Below are positions 20,842 through 31,807 of a DNA stretch of 64,000 bases, piece by piece. Made by a program: the position numbers and the translations under genes. The notes beneath the pieces were generated by a model, which saw only the letters and a program-made list of their open reading frames with translations, was not told the DNA's origin and made no database searches. The stretch comes from Rhynchopus euleeides. Its lineage: Eukaryota; Euglenozoa; Diplonemea; Diplonemida; Diplonemidae. The DNA lies in assembly GCA_963210315.1 (NCBI GenBank), contig OY723290.1:1736001-1800000 (forward strand), given 5' to 3'. How positions within the stretch are numbered: the first letter of the stretch is position 1; each line of letters begins with the position of its first letter.

Positions 20842-22391
20842 CTAGCACTTTGTGCGCCAAAAAACAGGTTACGCTCTTCATTTGGCTGCGTTCAACGAAA
20901 AAAAGACACTTCTTTCTGGAGTTTAGCTAGCACGATTCAGTTGGTCAAATCATGTGTCTGGTTTCTTCTGCCCCCCACCCCCGTGCAAGGTCATGTGCCC
21001 CATCCCATCGCTTGTTGTCTTGATTGCAGGGCTCCGCACTTTTTTGCTGTGCATGCTTGCGCTTCTCGCCTCCACACACCACCCTGGGGGGAGGGACAGA
21101 GGGCGGAGGGGGCTACACACTTACACAACCGATTCGGTCAAACAATGCCACGTCATCCCCATTGGGGTCCTGGACCGCGGCGTCTCTCCCAGCGAATTGG
21201 TGTCGTCATCAGGCAGGCTAAGTAGTTGTCTACACAGGACATTGGTTTTAAGGGGGTCTGAGTTCTGCGGAACTGGCTTCAAGGGACGCCCCCTCGTAAT
21301 GACTGGGTGGATGGAGCCAAGTAATACCAGGTGGTCGGACACCGGAACTCTCGGCATTTATTAGTCGCGGGAACTGTGTCCGTGTGGTAGGTGACCCCTT
21401 CCGATTCCACTGATTCCACTCTTGAACATGTAGTGTTGAAAGATACTTGGTGTTCTGATGTTTTACAGGGTACTTGACAAAGGAAAGAGGGTGGTCAGTC
21501 TTGTGATCCACCCTGAATCCTTCCTGTGAGCAGCAGATCCACAACACCTCGACTTCTTTCAGCGGCTGTATTGATATTGCCTGACACAGCAAACATGATT
21601 CAATTGGAGGAACAAGCCTCGTACACCAGCGGCCCAAAAGGTGGATTTCATGTATGGTTTTAGGATTTCCCTTACTACTGATGGTGTAGAGACTACAAAG
21701 CCTGACCTGATGACGCCGCCATGAACCTGGGAGACACGCCGCGTGAGAAGGGACCTCGGTGCGGGGTGGCGTGAAGATCCTGCCTGAGTGCCCTCGTCGG
21801 GACCCGCGGTAAACCGTGGCGTTCCCCCCGAGGCAAGTCCAGGACGAAGGTTGCAGATAACCGCTGCACCTCTTCGTCCGAAAGGAGCTCACAGGATAGG
21901 GGAACTGCCCACACCCCACTCACGACAGTGTATCCGAAAGGTGCACTGCGCGTGTGGTGGCGGTGTCGGGTCCAGACCCACCTCGTTCCCCCATGCCCGT
22001 CAGTTGTTGCCCCTCCAGGGGTGGCTGCTGTCTGGCATGGGGGGCGCCCTCCCTGCCTTGCAAGGAAAAATGTAGAACGGCATGCTGCCCGTTTCTTCAT
22101 TTTTTCACCTTGCCTGGCAGGGGGGGGCCCACCCTCACGGGGGGAAAAAGAGGAACGGCATGCTGCCCGTTCACTCTTTTTTCCTCCCGTCGTGGGTGGG
22201 CCCACTTCCGGCCATAAAATTGGCCGGAAATTTTTTTCAGCAAAAAATCCATTTTTTGCTGAGCATAGAAAAAATATTTTGGAATATTTTTTGGCAAAAA
22301 TATTTTTGAAAATATTTTTTGAAAGTTGCAAACATAAAAAAATATTCTGGAATATTCTGGCCCAAAACATATGTTTGGGGCACTATGCCTA

Positions 22392-23538
22392 GGGGGGGTC
22401 AAATGCCACCCTTTTACGTGGACAAACACGATTTTTCAAAAAACCGGCGCAGAGGCCCCAAAGCCCCCGTAAACCCTCCAAACCCCCCCAGATCGGTCCG
22501 GAAACCCATCGAACCCCACTTTTCCACCATTCCGGGCACCTCAGGTGCCCGAATTGGGGTACCTAAATTTTGTGCCACCGTTTGGTACCGTACAGTGCCA
22601 CTGTGTGGGAGGTTGGAAAAGAAAATGCCCCAACACACCACATCTGAGGGTTGCAATGCATGTTGCTTGCCAACCACGTCATCCGGTGGGTGTCAGGCGC
22701 TATGTAGGTGGCATTAGCCAGGTCTTCGATGTGTTCTGGCTTGTATATATACCTCCCTGCCACCATGCACCGGGAGGCTGCCTGTAGGTACGGAACAGTC
22801 CAGATGGTCGTGTGATTCCTGTGCAGCAGTGCTCCACAACCGGGATGTGTTGACAACGACTGTTGCAACACGAGCTGTACATTCCGGGAACACATGAAGT
22901 GCGCTGTCGTGGTACCCATTGTGCCAGAATTGGTAGTTGCTGCGGTCTACTTTGCCTGGCCCAAGAGCACTGGTACTGAACGGTGCAATATGCGTGGCGA
23001 GGTGAATACAACGGAAGCGCGCAAAGTCAATACAGCTCTCGGATGGCGGGTGGTGGTGCCACTAGTGTGTGACGTTCACTCGAGGATACAACGCATCACA
23101 ATGAATCAGCAACCGTGGACCGAGTACAATACGCTCTCTGTGGCTGGTGTGGGGGACAAAGGCAGTGCCTGTGCCGCAGGCAGGGAGGTATATATACAAG
23201 CCAGAACACATCGAAGACCTGGCTAATGCCACCTACATAGCGCCTGACACCCACCGGATGACGTGGTTGGCAAGCAACATGCATTGCAACCCTCAGATGT
23301 GGTGTGTTGGGGCATTTTCTTTTCCAACCTCCCACACAGTGGCACTGTACGGTACCAAACGGTGGCACAAAATTTAGGTACCCCAATTCGGGCACCTGAG
23401 GTGCCCGGAATGGTGGAAAAGTGGGGTTCGATGGGTTTCCGGACCGATCTGGGGGGGTTTGGAGGGTTTACGGGGGCTTTGGGGCCTCTGCGCCGGTTTT
23501 TTGAAAAATCGTGTTTGTCACCCCCATTTGACCCCCCC
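22392..23538 (+). mobile_element. TA-flanked long-TIR element, copy A
   Basis: 1147 bp with ~360-370-bp inverted arms (22392-22761 and 23180-23538) and a ~420-bp centre. The ends are GGGGGGGTCAAATG / CATTTGACCCCCCC, each followed by TA. It is present again in opposite orientation at 26698-27843 with few differences. No credible transposase frame, so it is non-autonomous; the low divergence suggests recent movement. Confidence 0.85.
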
Positions 23539-23540
23539 TA

Positions 23541-24108
23541 CCCCCCCCCCCCCCCCCCAGACCGATCGGCAGTCGCCAGCCCCCGGACACAACCTGCGTA
23601 CTAACGAGCGGAAGGGCGATCGACCCTTTGTGTTCCCTTCCCCTTCCATTCCCCACTTCTCATTTCAGCCCCCCCCCCCCCTCACCCCACACACACACCA
23701 GGCTGGTCGCTAACCATCATTCATCATTCCACTCATTCTGGGTTTCCCCCCCTAGATATTTCATCATTCCACCATCATTCCACCGATGGTGGAATGATGG
23801 TGGGATGAAACACACACTACCACCTCATTCACCCACCATTCCCCACCATCCGTTGCCAGGGCCGAAGGGAGTCTGGTGTTGCAGGAACAGATGCTCACTA
23901 CCGTGGCCTCCGGCGGCTATCGGGTGGGGAGACAGATAATAGCACGCCGCGGTCACAACGGCGCAGGAGGCGCTCGGGCGCGAAGCGCCCGAGCGAAAAA
24001 AATTGATGGGTCATAACCAGCCGGTAGGCTAAATACTATTGACTATTGAGGGATCCAGGATCCCGAAAAAATTTACTCAAAAGTTACCAAGAGGGGGGAA
24101 AATATATT
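23541..24108. other. Spacer with poly-C and hairpins
   Basis: A poly-C tract (23541-23559), a CATCATTCCAC-type inverted repeat (about 23760-23800), and a perfect hairpin GCTCGGGCGC-gaa-GCGCCCGAGC at 23971-23993 followed by an A-run. No gene is seen. Confidence 0.5.
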
Positions 24109-24110
24109 TA

Positions 24111-25432
24111 CCTACCACCCCCCGTGTATATGTCACCCCCCCCAGGTGCAAAAATCGGGAGGGGGGTGACATAAACACACCTTTTTAGGGTGGTTGCCTT
24201 TGAGGCCCTATACGCACACGCGCGCACACCTCAGCCCTCTCACAGGCCAATCTGGAGTGCCAAGAGACGCTCGGGGGGCGTCTCTTGGCACTCCAGGTTG
24301 GCCTGTCGGGAGGACAGGGAACTGGATGTCATCCCCGGTGGAAGGGGAGGAGGAGACAGGACATGGTGTCCCGTTATTGCGAGACAAACACTTCAAGCTC
24401 ACATGTCAGGCACAAGAAGCGTGTCCGTCCGGACAACCTACATGAATGGCACGGACAGCGCATCACCGAGAATAACCGAGGAGGAGCACCGCGTACTCTC
24501 ACTTTGGATGGGTCGTCGTTGGGCAATATGTTGAAATGCTTGCGCTGCAGGTGAAGTGCTGGGTCACCCATCCGACACGTGAAGCAACCTGCAACACAGC
24601 GTTGGCGAGCAGGTGGCACTGAAGTTGAAGAGACCCCGCATTGTCCGTGTTGAAGAGCCTGCGTTGGGTCTTTCTGGAGCGCAAGACACGTACTGTCTGT
24701 CCTTCTCGTTCCCGTTTCCTCCGGAAGCAGATGATACGTGCGGTTCCAAAGCGCACCCGCTGCATCCCCTCTCCCACCATCTTTCGTTCGGCGGCTATTC
24801 CGCGCTCTCTTCAACGCGTCGTCGCGAAGATTGCGTCTCAGTATCAGCAGGCAATCCCCGGCTTCCAGTGTGTGTGTGTGTGTGTGTGTGTCACCCCTCC
24901 TTTCCAGCGCAATGAGGAGGAGAGCGATGTGTGGTGTCACGTAGAGCAGGAGTAGGAGAGCGGGATCGGTTCTCACTGAGTGGACTCGAGGGGACACTGC
25001 TGCGATGCCAGCATGCTAACCCAAGATGCAATACGAACACCTAGGGATATCCCATCCGTCCCATGGGATGTCGCATGGGAGGACATGATGACCCCTGGGA
25101 GAACCTACGTGACCCAATCGGGTCTCCCATTGACAAGGTCGGTACCGTACGTTCTCCCAGGGGGGAACACGTGCCCTCCCCTGTGGGATAGTGACCATCA
25201 CCCGTGTGGGAGACCCCATTGGGATATCCCACATGGGAGGTCCCAGTCCTGGCCACCGTGATGAGGCCATTTACTCCCCAAAATGTTGACCAACACGTCG
25301 TCTCAGCCTGTAAGAGTGCCCACGACACCCCACCCCCCAAAAGGTGTGTTTATGTCACCCCCCCAGCAGCCCTGGGGGGGTGACATAAACACACCCCTTT
25401 TGGGGGGTGACATATACACGGGGGGTGGTAGG
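24111..25432. mobile_element. TA-flanked 1.3-kb inverted-repeat element
   Basis: Ends CCTACCACCCCCCGTGTATA / TATACACGGGGGGTGGTAGG, with TA at 24109-24110 and 25433-25434. Subterminal GTCACCCCCCC/GGGGGGGTGAC hairpins lie at both ends (24131-24175, 25350-25415). The centre has many TGGGATATCCCA-like palindromes (25040-25270). No coding frame is credible. Confidence 0.75.
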
Positions 25433-25523
25433 TACCCACTTTTTTCCTTCAGTGGTCCAAGGAGTAATGGGTATTTTTTCCCACCATTTTTGGCGAGAGA
25501 AAAAGTATGAGGTACGGATGCAC

Positions 25524-26223
25524 TCAAACAATGCGAGAATGCGATTTTTGAAGGGAAAAACCCCAGAGGGAGAGAGGGGGGGCGACCCCTTCCCCACCAC
25601 CCCAGAATGGGAATATTACAGGAATAGTTGCCTTTGCCTTCATATTGTCCCGAGACATAGCATCACCCACCAGGAGTCTCGGAGACGAGACAATGCCAAA
25701 AAGGAGTGCAAAGGTGGCAGGGGAGTACTGGGCACACCTGAAGGAAGGTGCGTCACGTGCCCTCAGAAGGATCCCGTACTTTGCGGACTGCTGGTCGGGC
25801 CCCTTCGCAGCACTAGACGAGGCTGTCAGCCGGTACGTCACCGTGGTCGGCTCCGCGCTAGCGATCTCCCCGGGGACCACCTCCAACAGCTCAAGCTTGT
25901 TGGGGATGCTGCTTGCCGTCTTGACCTTCTTGCCGGCACTATCGAAGCGATCGACAACCCCGAAGAGAACTTCTGCGAAGCGGCAAGCAGCGTGCTTTGA
26001 AGTGGCCTCCCCGCCGCAGGTGTTGCACTTCACCTTTTTGGTCGTGGTGAGATCCGCGAGGTCCTTCAGCCCATCCAGCGCAAATGTCTCGTCCTGTTTT
26101 GCTTCCCACGTCCTGCCGCAGCACCACCACCAACAACCCGTCTGCAAGACCGTCACAGAAGGTGCACTTTGCAATGTACGTTCGGGAAAATGACGAGAGG
26201 CCACTCGGTGTTGGCAACGACAC
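25524..26223 (-). pseudogene. Decayed minus-strand gene with a cysteine motif
   Basis: Two overlapping minus frames look protein-like in part. One carries KVKCNTCGGEATSKHAAC and AEVLFGVVDRFDSAGKKVK; the other begins FSRTYIAKCTFCDG, so a frameshift is likely between them near 26100. The paired C-x2-C motifs suggest zinc binding. The surrounding DNA is mobile, so this may be a transposon gene remnant. No family is recognised and the call is weak. Confidence 0.3.
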
Positions 26224-26255
26224 CGACTACGACAGCGATTTTGATTGTGACGAGG

Positions 26256-26316
26256 AGAACACGCAGGCTGTGCAGACTCAGGCGCAGCCTGAGTCTGCAC
26301 AGCCTGCGTGTTCTCC
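26256..26316. repeat. Near-perfect 28-bp hairpin
   Basis: GAGAACACGCAGGCTGTGCA... on the left pairs with its complement on the right across a 5-base loop (CGCAG). Confidence 0.85.
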
Positions 26317-26697
26317 TGGTGATCGGTGCTGCACGACTAGAACTAGATTCGTGGTGCCGGGGAGGTGTTGGGTATGAAGACTGTTCAGGCTTTTTGATTT
26401 TTTCTAGATTCATGGTGTGGGAGGAGGGCGGGGGGGGGGTCGCAAACAACCGTCGGAAGCTGGGAAGACGGGAAACCGCGGCAAAAAAACGGTGTGCGTG
26501 AAGGAACTCCTGGACCAAAAAAGTGGGTAAATTTGTACTATTTAGGAGGATTCTTCATATTCCTGGATTTCCCGAATTTCCTGGATTTCCCCCGGCCCCT
26601 TAGGCGATTTCAGGGCGGACAGGGCGGACATGCCCGGACCCGGAAATCCGGGTGTCCGGATGTCCGGGTCCAATTTTGACCCCCCCCCCCCCCCCTA

Positions 26698-27843
26698 GGG
26701 GGGGTCAAATGGGGGTGACAAACACGATTTTTCAAAAAACCGGCGCAGAGGCCCCAAAGCCCCCGTAAACCCTCCAAACCCCCCCAGATCGGTCCGGAAA
26801 CCCATCGAACCCCACTTTTCCACCATTCCGGGCACCTCAGGTGCCCGAATTGGGGTACCTAAATTTTGTGCCACCGTTTGGTACCGGACAGTGCCACTGT
26901 GTGGGAGGTTGGAAAAGAAAATGCCCCAACACACCACATCTGAGGGTTGCAATGCATGTTGCTTGCCAACCACGTCATCCGGTGGGTGTCAGGCGCTATG
27001 TAGGTGGCATGAGCCAGGTCTTCGATGTGTTCTGGCTTGTATATGTACCTCCCTGCCTGCGGCACAGGCACTGCCTTTGTCCCCCACACCAGCCACAGAG
27101 AGCGTATTGTACTCGGTCCACGGTTGCTGATTCATTGTGATGCGTTGTATCCTCGAGTGAACGTCACACACTAGTGGCACCACCACCCGCCATCCGAGAG
27201 CTGTATTGACTTTGCGCCCTTCCGTTGCATTCACCTCGCCACGCATATTGCACCGTTCAGTACCAGTGCTCTTGGGCCAGGCAAAGTAGACCGCAGCAAC
27301 TACCAATTCTGGCACAATGGGTACCACGACAGCGCACTTCGTGTGTTCCCGGAATGTACAGCTCGTGTTGCAACAGTCGTTGTCAACACATCCCGGTTGT
27401 GGAGCACTGCACAGGAATCACACGACCATCTGGACTTGTTCCGTACCTACAGGCAGCCTCCCGGTGCATGGTGGCAGGGAGGTACATATACAAGCCAGAA
27501 CTCATCGAAGACCTGGCTAATGCCACCTACATAGCGCCTGACACCCACCGGATGACGTGGTTGGCAAGCAACATGCATTGCAACCCTCAGATGTGGTGTG
27601 TTGGGGCATTTTCTTTTCCAACCTCCCACACAGTGGCACTGTCCGGTACCAAACGGTGGCACAAAATTTAGGTACCCCAATTCGGGCACCTGAGGTGCCC
27701 GGAATGGTGGAAAAGTGGGGTTCGATGGGTTTCCGGACCGATCTGGGGGGGTTTGGAGGGTTTACGGGGGCTTTGGGGCCTCTGCGCCGGTTTTTTTGAA
27801 AAATCGTGTTTGTCCACGTAAAAGGGTGGCATTTGACCCCCCC
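26698..27843 (-). mobile_element. TA-flanked long-TIR element, copy B (inverted relative to copy A)
   Basis: 1146 bp, the reverse complement of 22392-23538 apart from scattered substitutions. TA lies at 26696-26697 and 27844-27845. The end variants are swapped (GGGGGTGAC inside the left end, CCACGTAAAAGGGTGG inside the right end), confirming opposite orientation. The flanking sequence (CCAATTTTGACCCCC before it, GGACAT repeats after it) marks the unit into which it inserted. Confidence 0.85.
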
Positions 27844-27869
27844 TACCCCCCCCCCCCCCCCCCCCCCCC

Positions 27870-28060
27870 CCGGACATTTCCCGAATTTCCCGCCCGGACA
27901 TGTCCGCCCGGACATCCGGACATCCAGAAATGTCCGCCCCGGACAGGGCGGACATGTCCGGGCGGACATTTTCTGGTGTCCGGATGTCCGGGCGGACATG
28001 TCCGGACCCGGAAATTCGGGAAATCCAATTTTGACCCCCCCCCGGACATGTCCGGCCAGG
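27870..28060. repeat. GGACATGTCC palindromic array
   Basis: Repeated GGACATGTCC/CCGGACATCCGG units forming overlapping inverted repeats, with a related stretch at 26615-26690. It flanks copy B of the long-TIR element. Confidence 0.75.
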
Positions 28061-28142
28061 ACCTCAATAGTTTGATTTTTGGTCCAGAAAATAGTTTGAA
28101 AATTTTTGAAATCTGGGTGCCCAAATTTTTTGCTCCTAAGAC

Positions 28143-28540
28143 CGGCGATTTGTAGGGGGACCCTTTCGAATTTTTTTTTTGGAGAAGGGTAAATTGAACG
28201 TTTTTGGCCAAATGAAGCCACTGCGACCATTCCCGGGCCTCGGAAATCAGATTTTGGCCCCTCAAATGCGGTGCCGGTCCGGACAAAAAACCGAAAAAAA
28301 TCGTGAAAAATGGCCCATTTTCCCCAGCCAAAAATGGGCCAAAAATGCCCCCCGGACACCCCCAGAGACATGTCCTAATCCGGGGTGCCAGTAGGGGGGA
28401 CCTTTCGAATTTTTTTTCGAGGAGAGGTCAATTGAACGTTTTTGGACATCTGAGGCCACTGCGACCATTCCCAGGCCTCGGAAATGAGATTTTTGGCCCT
28501 CAAATGGGGTACCGGTCCCCACGAAATTCCGAAAAATTCA
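28143..28540 (+). repeat. Two tandem copies of the GGGGACCCTTTTCGAA-type dispersed repeat
   Basis: Copies at 28143-28300 and 28390-28540, related to 20191-20345. Probably ends or internal blocks of decayed elements. Confidence 0.75.
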
Positions 28541-29371
28541 TGAAAATCGAAAGGTCCCACGCACCAAATTCTGCCCAAAAATCGTCAAAAATGGACATGT
28601 CATATGCAGCAATGGGGCACCAATCACTCCCCAAATTTTGCTCAATGATTCCACGGCTAGCCAGATTTTCTGATCAATTAGTTTGTTTGAGCATGTTCCT
28701 GGCCCTTGTTTGGAAAGTAGATGGCCCCTGGCTGGAGAGGACGGTTGTGCTCGACCGGACGGAGAGAGAACCTTCTCCATATCCACCTCCACTCCACAAT
28801 GCCAGAAGTGGCAGGAAGGCCGGGTGTTACAGGCCTCAACCAGGGTTCCAAGGCTCTCCACTTCCTGGCTGCGTCAGGGATCACCGGGTACAGCGAGCAG
28901 GATTACCTGTCCTGACACCCCAGCATGTACCACCGGAAGAACCCGAAACAGCAGCCCCCCCTCATGGGGGTTGCAAGAGGCACGGAAATCGTTCAAATCG
29001 GACCAAGTCCGAAAATTCGGCACTTTCTTGGGTACAAATTGCGGTCCGAAATTTTCCGATTTTTTGAAAAAAGGCGAATTCTGTAAGGGGGACCTTTTCG
29101 AATTTTTTTTTCGGGCACTTTTTCCACAAGGAAATGTCCGCCCTGTCCGCTACTGTCCACTACCGATTTCAAGGATCCTCCTTAGAATTGGGCAAAACCT
29201 GGAAATGGGCACTATTTAACCGGATGGCTGGTCATAACCAGGGTAAAAGATAGGGTTCCGGGCTGGGCGCCAGAAACCGGGGGTAATCGGGGGTAAAAAT
29301 CCGGCCATTTTCCCATATATAAGGGGGGTTCCCTTCCTACAACTCCACCCACCCACATACCCACACCCCAC
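28541..29371. other. Decayed repeat sequence
   Basis: A fragment of the dispersed repeat lies at 29086-29115. A TATATAAGG box at 29316-29324 has no gene immediately downstream on the plus strand. Nothing else is recognised. Confidence 0.45.
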
Positions 29372-30163
29372 TCAACTGGCATGAACAGCAGCAGCACAGC
29401 TTGCATACTCCCTGTATGAGGCGTACGCAAGTCTGCGGCTTTCCGATATGAACATTGTCACACATTTTTCCATCAGGTCTTGAGCAACAACACCTGTGGC
29501 GTCCACCCGTGTCTCAAGAGCAACAAACATGAGCTGTTCGAGGGTAGTGTCGAGCATCCGCATGCGGAGGCGGGTCTTCACCAACTTCAGCTTGCTGAAT
29601 AAACGTTCAACACTGCAGCTTGTGATGGGAAGACTCAACGCCACCTCCAACATGCGGGTACTCACAGGAAACCGCATCCTGTTCACCGCATCCGACAGAA
29701 ATTGCAGAGCGATGTCAGAGAAGGCCACATTCCCCGATGTGCGCGCTTCTACCGCGTTCTTCACTTCCGACAGGACTTGCCTGACCCCCGTTACTTCGTT
29801 CTTCAAGGCAACCGCCTCCCCTGCGGTCAAGTAGGTGTTGCTCAACGACGTGGTGCACTCCTGGCCCGCTTCGTTCAGAAATGTAAACTGCTTGGGGGTG
29901 GCGTAGTAGTCACACAGCTTGTCCGTGTATTCCGACAACTTGTCTTCAGAAACGGTAGCCCTGGGATCGTACACCCCCAGTGCGGTGATCTCTGCTGACC
30001 CGCTCATCTCATCCTTCACCGCAGACATGATGGAGGCGAGGTAGCCCTTTGCGTAATCGGTGTGGAAGGCTTGCACCGAAGCGGCCGTCAGGGGGTACGC
30101 AAAAACCGGTTTGCAAAACCGGTTTTTGCCAAAATCAGGGGAATAGGGGTCACCGGGTTGCTG
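29372..30163 (-). pseudogene. hAT transposase remnant (C-terminal part)
   Basis: The minus frame is open from about 30163 to a stop at 29372, with no ATG at its start. The C-terminal part matches the hAT dimerisation domain: FPVSTRMLEVALSLPITS, CSVERLFSKLKLVKTRLR, then LEQLMFVALE. The N-terminal zinc finger and first catalytic aspartates of a full hAT enzyme (usually 600-800 residues) are absent, and at 30163 the sequence passes directly into another gene. It is therefore a truncated, inactive copy, not closely similar in sequence to the intact hAT enzyme at 42248. Confidence 0.8.
30101..30127. repeat. 12-bp perfect inverted repeat
   Basis: AAAAACCGGTTT-GCA-AAACCGGTTTTT, near the boundary between the hAT remnant and the OTU gene. 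Confidence 0.9.
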
Positions 30164-31521
30164 TCAGTTCTGTGCGTCGCTCTTCACCACGGCCGTGCAC
30201 CATGGGGAGTGTGGTCACTGCTCGAGGATGGTGTGCCCGACCTGCTGTGAGCTGGGCGAAGACGACACCAGGTGCGTCTGCACGCCACTACCTCTGCCAC
30301 GCGAGGACCAAGGGGTGGCCCCTCATCCGCCGGGGCAAGCGGAGCCCCCTCCCCCGCCCCCGGCGAGCACCGCACTGACAAAGGCTTTGCTGGAGGGCCG
30401 GTCTGTCCAGGCTGCAACGGCCTTTGGGGATGCAGGAGTGCACGGGGTTCCGTTTCACACCAGGCGACTGCTTCTTCGATGCGGCGGCTTTCATTATGGG
30501 AGGCTCGGCGGCGGGCACGCGGAGGCTAGCCGTCCAGGCGGTGCTGCGTGACCCAGGCCTTTGTGCTCGGGCCGAGCCGAACAGCGAGTCCTGGGCTGCG
30601 GCCATGCGGGTCGAGGGTAGCCGGGACGAGGCTTCCTGGGCGGACCAGGTAGCAGTACATGGACTTGCGCTGGGGTCGGGGTGGGCTGTGGTGGTCCTAT
30701 CTGATCAAGCGCCCCCCACGGTCCACCGCCCCCGGGAGAAGCCTTTCGTCGGAGTGCTTGGAGTCAAGCATCAGGGAAAGCACTACACCCCCCTTTTGGT
30801 GCCCCCACCTCTGGCGGAGGCAGTGTCTGCCCTCGCCCCCTCGCCGGTGTTGGGGCGGACTGGCTGCCCAGGAGGGGAGCAGGGCCTCCCCATGTGCCAG
30901 GTGCCGTCCCAGCCGTCGCGCCGCCGCTTTTACTGTGCCCGCTGTGCAGAGGCGGTGGATACCGCAGTCGAACACTGGCGTTGTTTCGGTTGCGATTGCA
31001 GGGCGTGTGGGGAATGCGTGGAGCAGGGGGAGACCTGTATGGATCTGGGGCCTCGGGACGCGGAGGAGCCGCCTGCGAGGGTCCCGCAGCCACAGGACCA
31101 GGGTGATCCCCCTCGACGAGAAGGTGATCCCCCTCCTGCACCCACCGGCGCCCCGGCCACCGGCCGCTCCGACCCGACCGCCACCGAGGAAGGCTCCAAC
31201 CTGCGCAAGCACAGCCACCTCGATGTCGTCGCAGCCGAAGCGGAAGCGGGAGTCGGCATCGCCGCAGCGCTCTGCCCCCCAGACCCCCCTGTGGACCATG
31301 TAGTGTGTGCCCGGCTAGTAACCAAGCCCTTGCGCTTCGACGGCCGTGGCATATCAGGGGGTAGCGTCGAATCATGGTACCGAAAGCCTTTTTTTGGCTT
31401 CCTCCGGCACCCGAAGATGGCGCGAGCGGGAGAGGAACTGCGGAAGGAACCCAGCGCCTCACACCGTCCGCCGACGGGAAAGTTAAGTAACAACACGAGC
31501 GCGCGAAAAATCGACCCCTAG
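30162..31521 (+). pseudogene. OTU-family cysteine protease gene with zinc fingers, 5' truncated and frameshifted
   Basis: The main frame is 30430-31521 (363 residues; the frame stays open upstream to 30379). It has an OTU fold signature: FTPGDCFFDAAAF with the nucleophile at Cys15, a helical WADQVAVHG segment, and GKHYTPLLV with the catalytic His near 118. Residues about 168-200 hold a RING/ZZ-like cluster (YCARC ... CFGCDCRACGEC). Just upstream, in another frame, 30162-30260 encodes a second zinc cluster (CQFC, then HHGECGHCSRMVCPTCC), so the gene seems broken by a frameshift near 30400 and cut at its 5' end beside the hAT remnant. OTU domains remove ubiquitin and also occur in retroelement polyproteins. 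The 3' ~150 bp recur near 62.4 kb, favouring a mobile origin. Confidence 0.6.
31308..31452 (+). repeat. Dispersed repeat, copy 1 (3' end of the OTU ORF)
   Basis: Similar to 62365-62515: CCGGCTAGTAACC, GGCATATCAGGGGG, then CCTCCGGCACCCGAAGATGG and GCGCGAGCGGGAG. Because frames differ between copies, the similarity is at DNA rather than protein level. Confidence 0.75.
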
Positions 31522-31580
31522 CGTTTTCCCCCCTGATCCCCCCAAAACAGGAGCGTCCGCCCACCTAATCTCTAAAATCG

Positions 31581-31754
31581 AAAAAGTTAGCGACAGGCCT
31601 CAAACCCGGATCGTGGGCGCGGCGGCGGCGGCGAAGCCGCCGCCGCGATCGCGTACGAATCATATTTTACTGCATGGCCACCACTTCCACCCCCCCTCCC
31701 CCCCACGACTGACCATCATTCCACGAGATCTCGGAATTCAAAAAGTTAGCGACC
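31581..31754 (+). repeat. ~170-bp repeat with GC-rich hairpin, copy 1
   Basis: Matches 36607-36776. It contains (GGC)n/(GCC)n arms forming GCGGCGGCGGC-gaa-GCCGCCGCCGC. It is bounded in this copy by the 14-mer AAAAAGTTAGCGAC at 31581 and again at 31741. It lies just before an ORF, as does copy 2. Confidence 0.85.
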
Positions 31755-31807
31755 AGCCTGCCCCCTGCTTACAGTACCCCGGCGTTAAGCCAGCCACTGG
31801 GGGGTTT

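Larger units (their letters stand above)
19917..22389. mobile_element. TA-flanked 2.5-kb inverted-repeat element
   Basis: Left end GGCATGGGCCCCCAAACATA, right end AACATATGTTTGGGGCACTATGCC; both are followed outward by TA (19915-19916 and 22390-22391). Next to each end are A/T-rich AAATATTTTTG arrays (19920-20170, 22255-22360). The interior carries repeat blocks found elsewhere (20191-20345, 20432-20660) and a 51-bp direct repeat (20684-20734, 20791-20841) around a hairpin. A 223-codon minus frame at 21248-21919 is not recognisable. Terminal TA is typical of Tc1/mariner-like target duplication, which is an inference. Confidence 0.65.

Noticed and set aside
21248-21919. 223-codon minus frame in the TA-flanked element
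   Set aside because: No ordered domain or motif; composition (many Cys, Trp, Pro, Ser) looks like random translation.
22319-23604. Several 80-130-codon ORFs in the long-TIR elements
   Set aside because: They repeat in both orientations within arms, overlap each other and have no conserved domain; treated as non-coding.
24003-29245. Possible inverted ends GGGTCATAACCAGCC (24007) and GGCTGGTCATAACCAG (29225) of a 5-kb element
   Set aside because: Only about 15 bases with mismatches, and the motif is itself nearly palindromic, so the match is weak.
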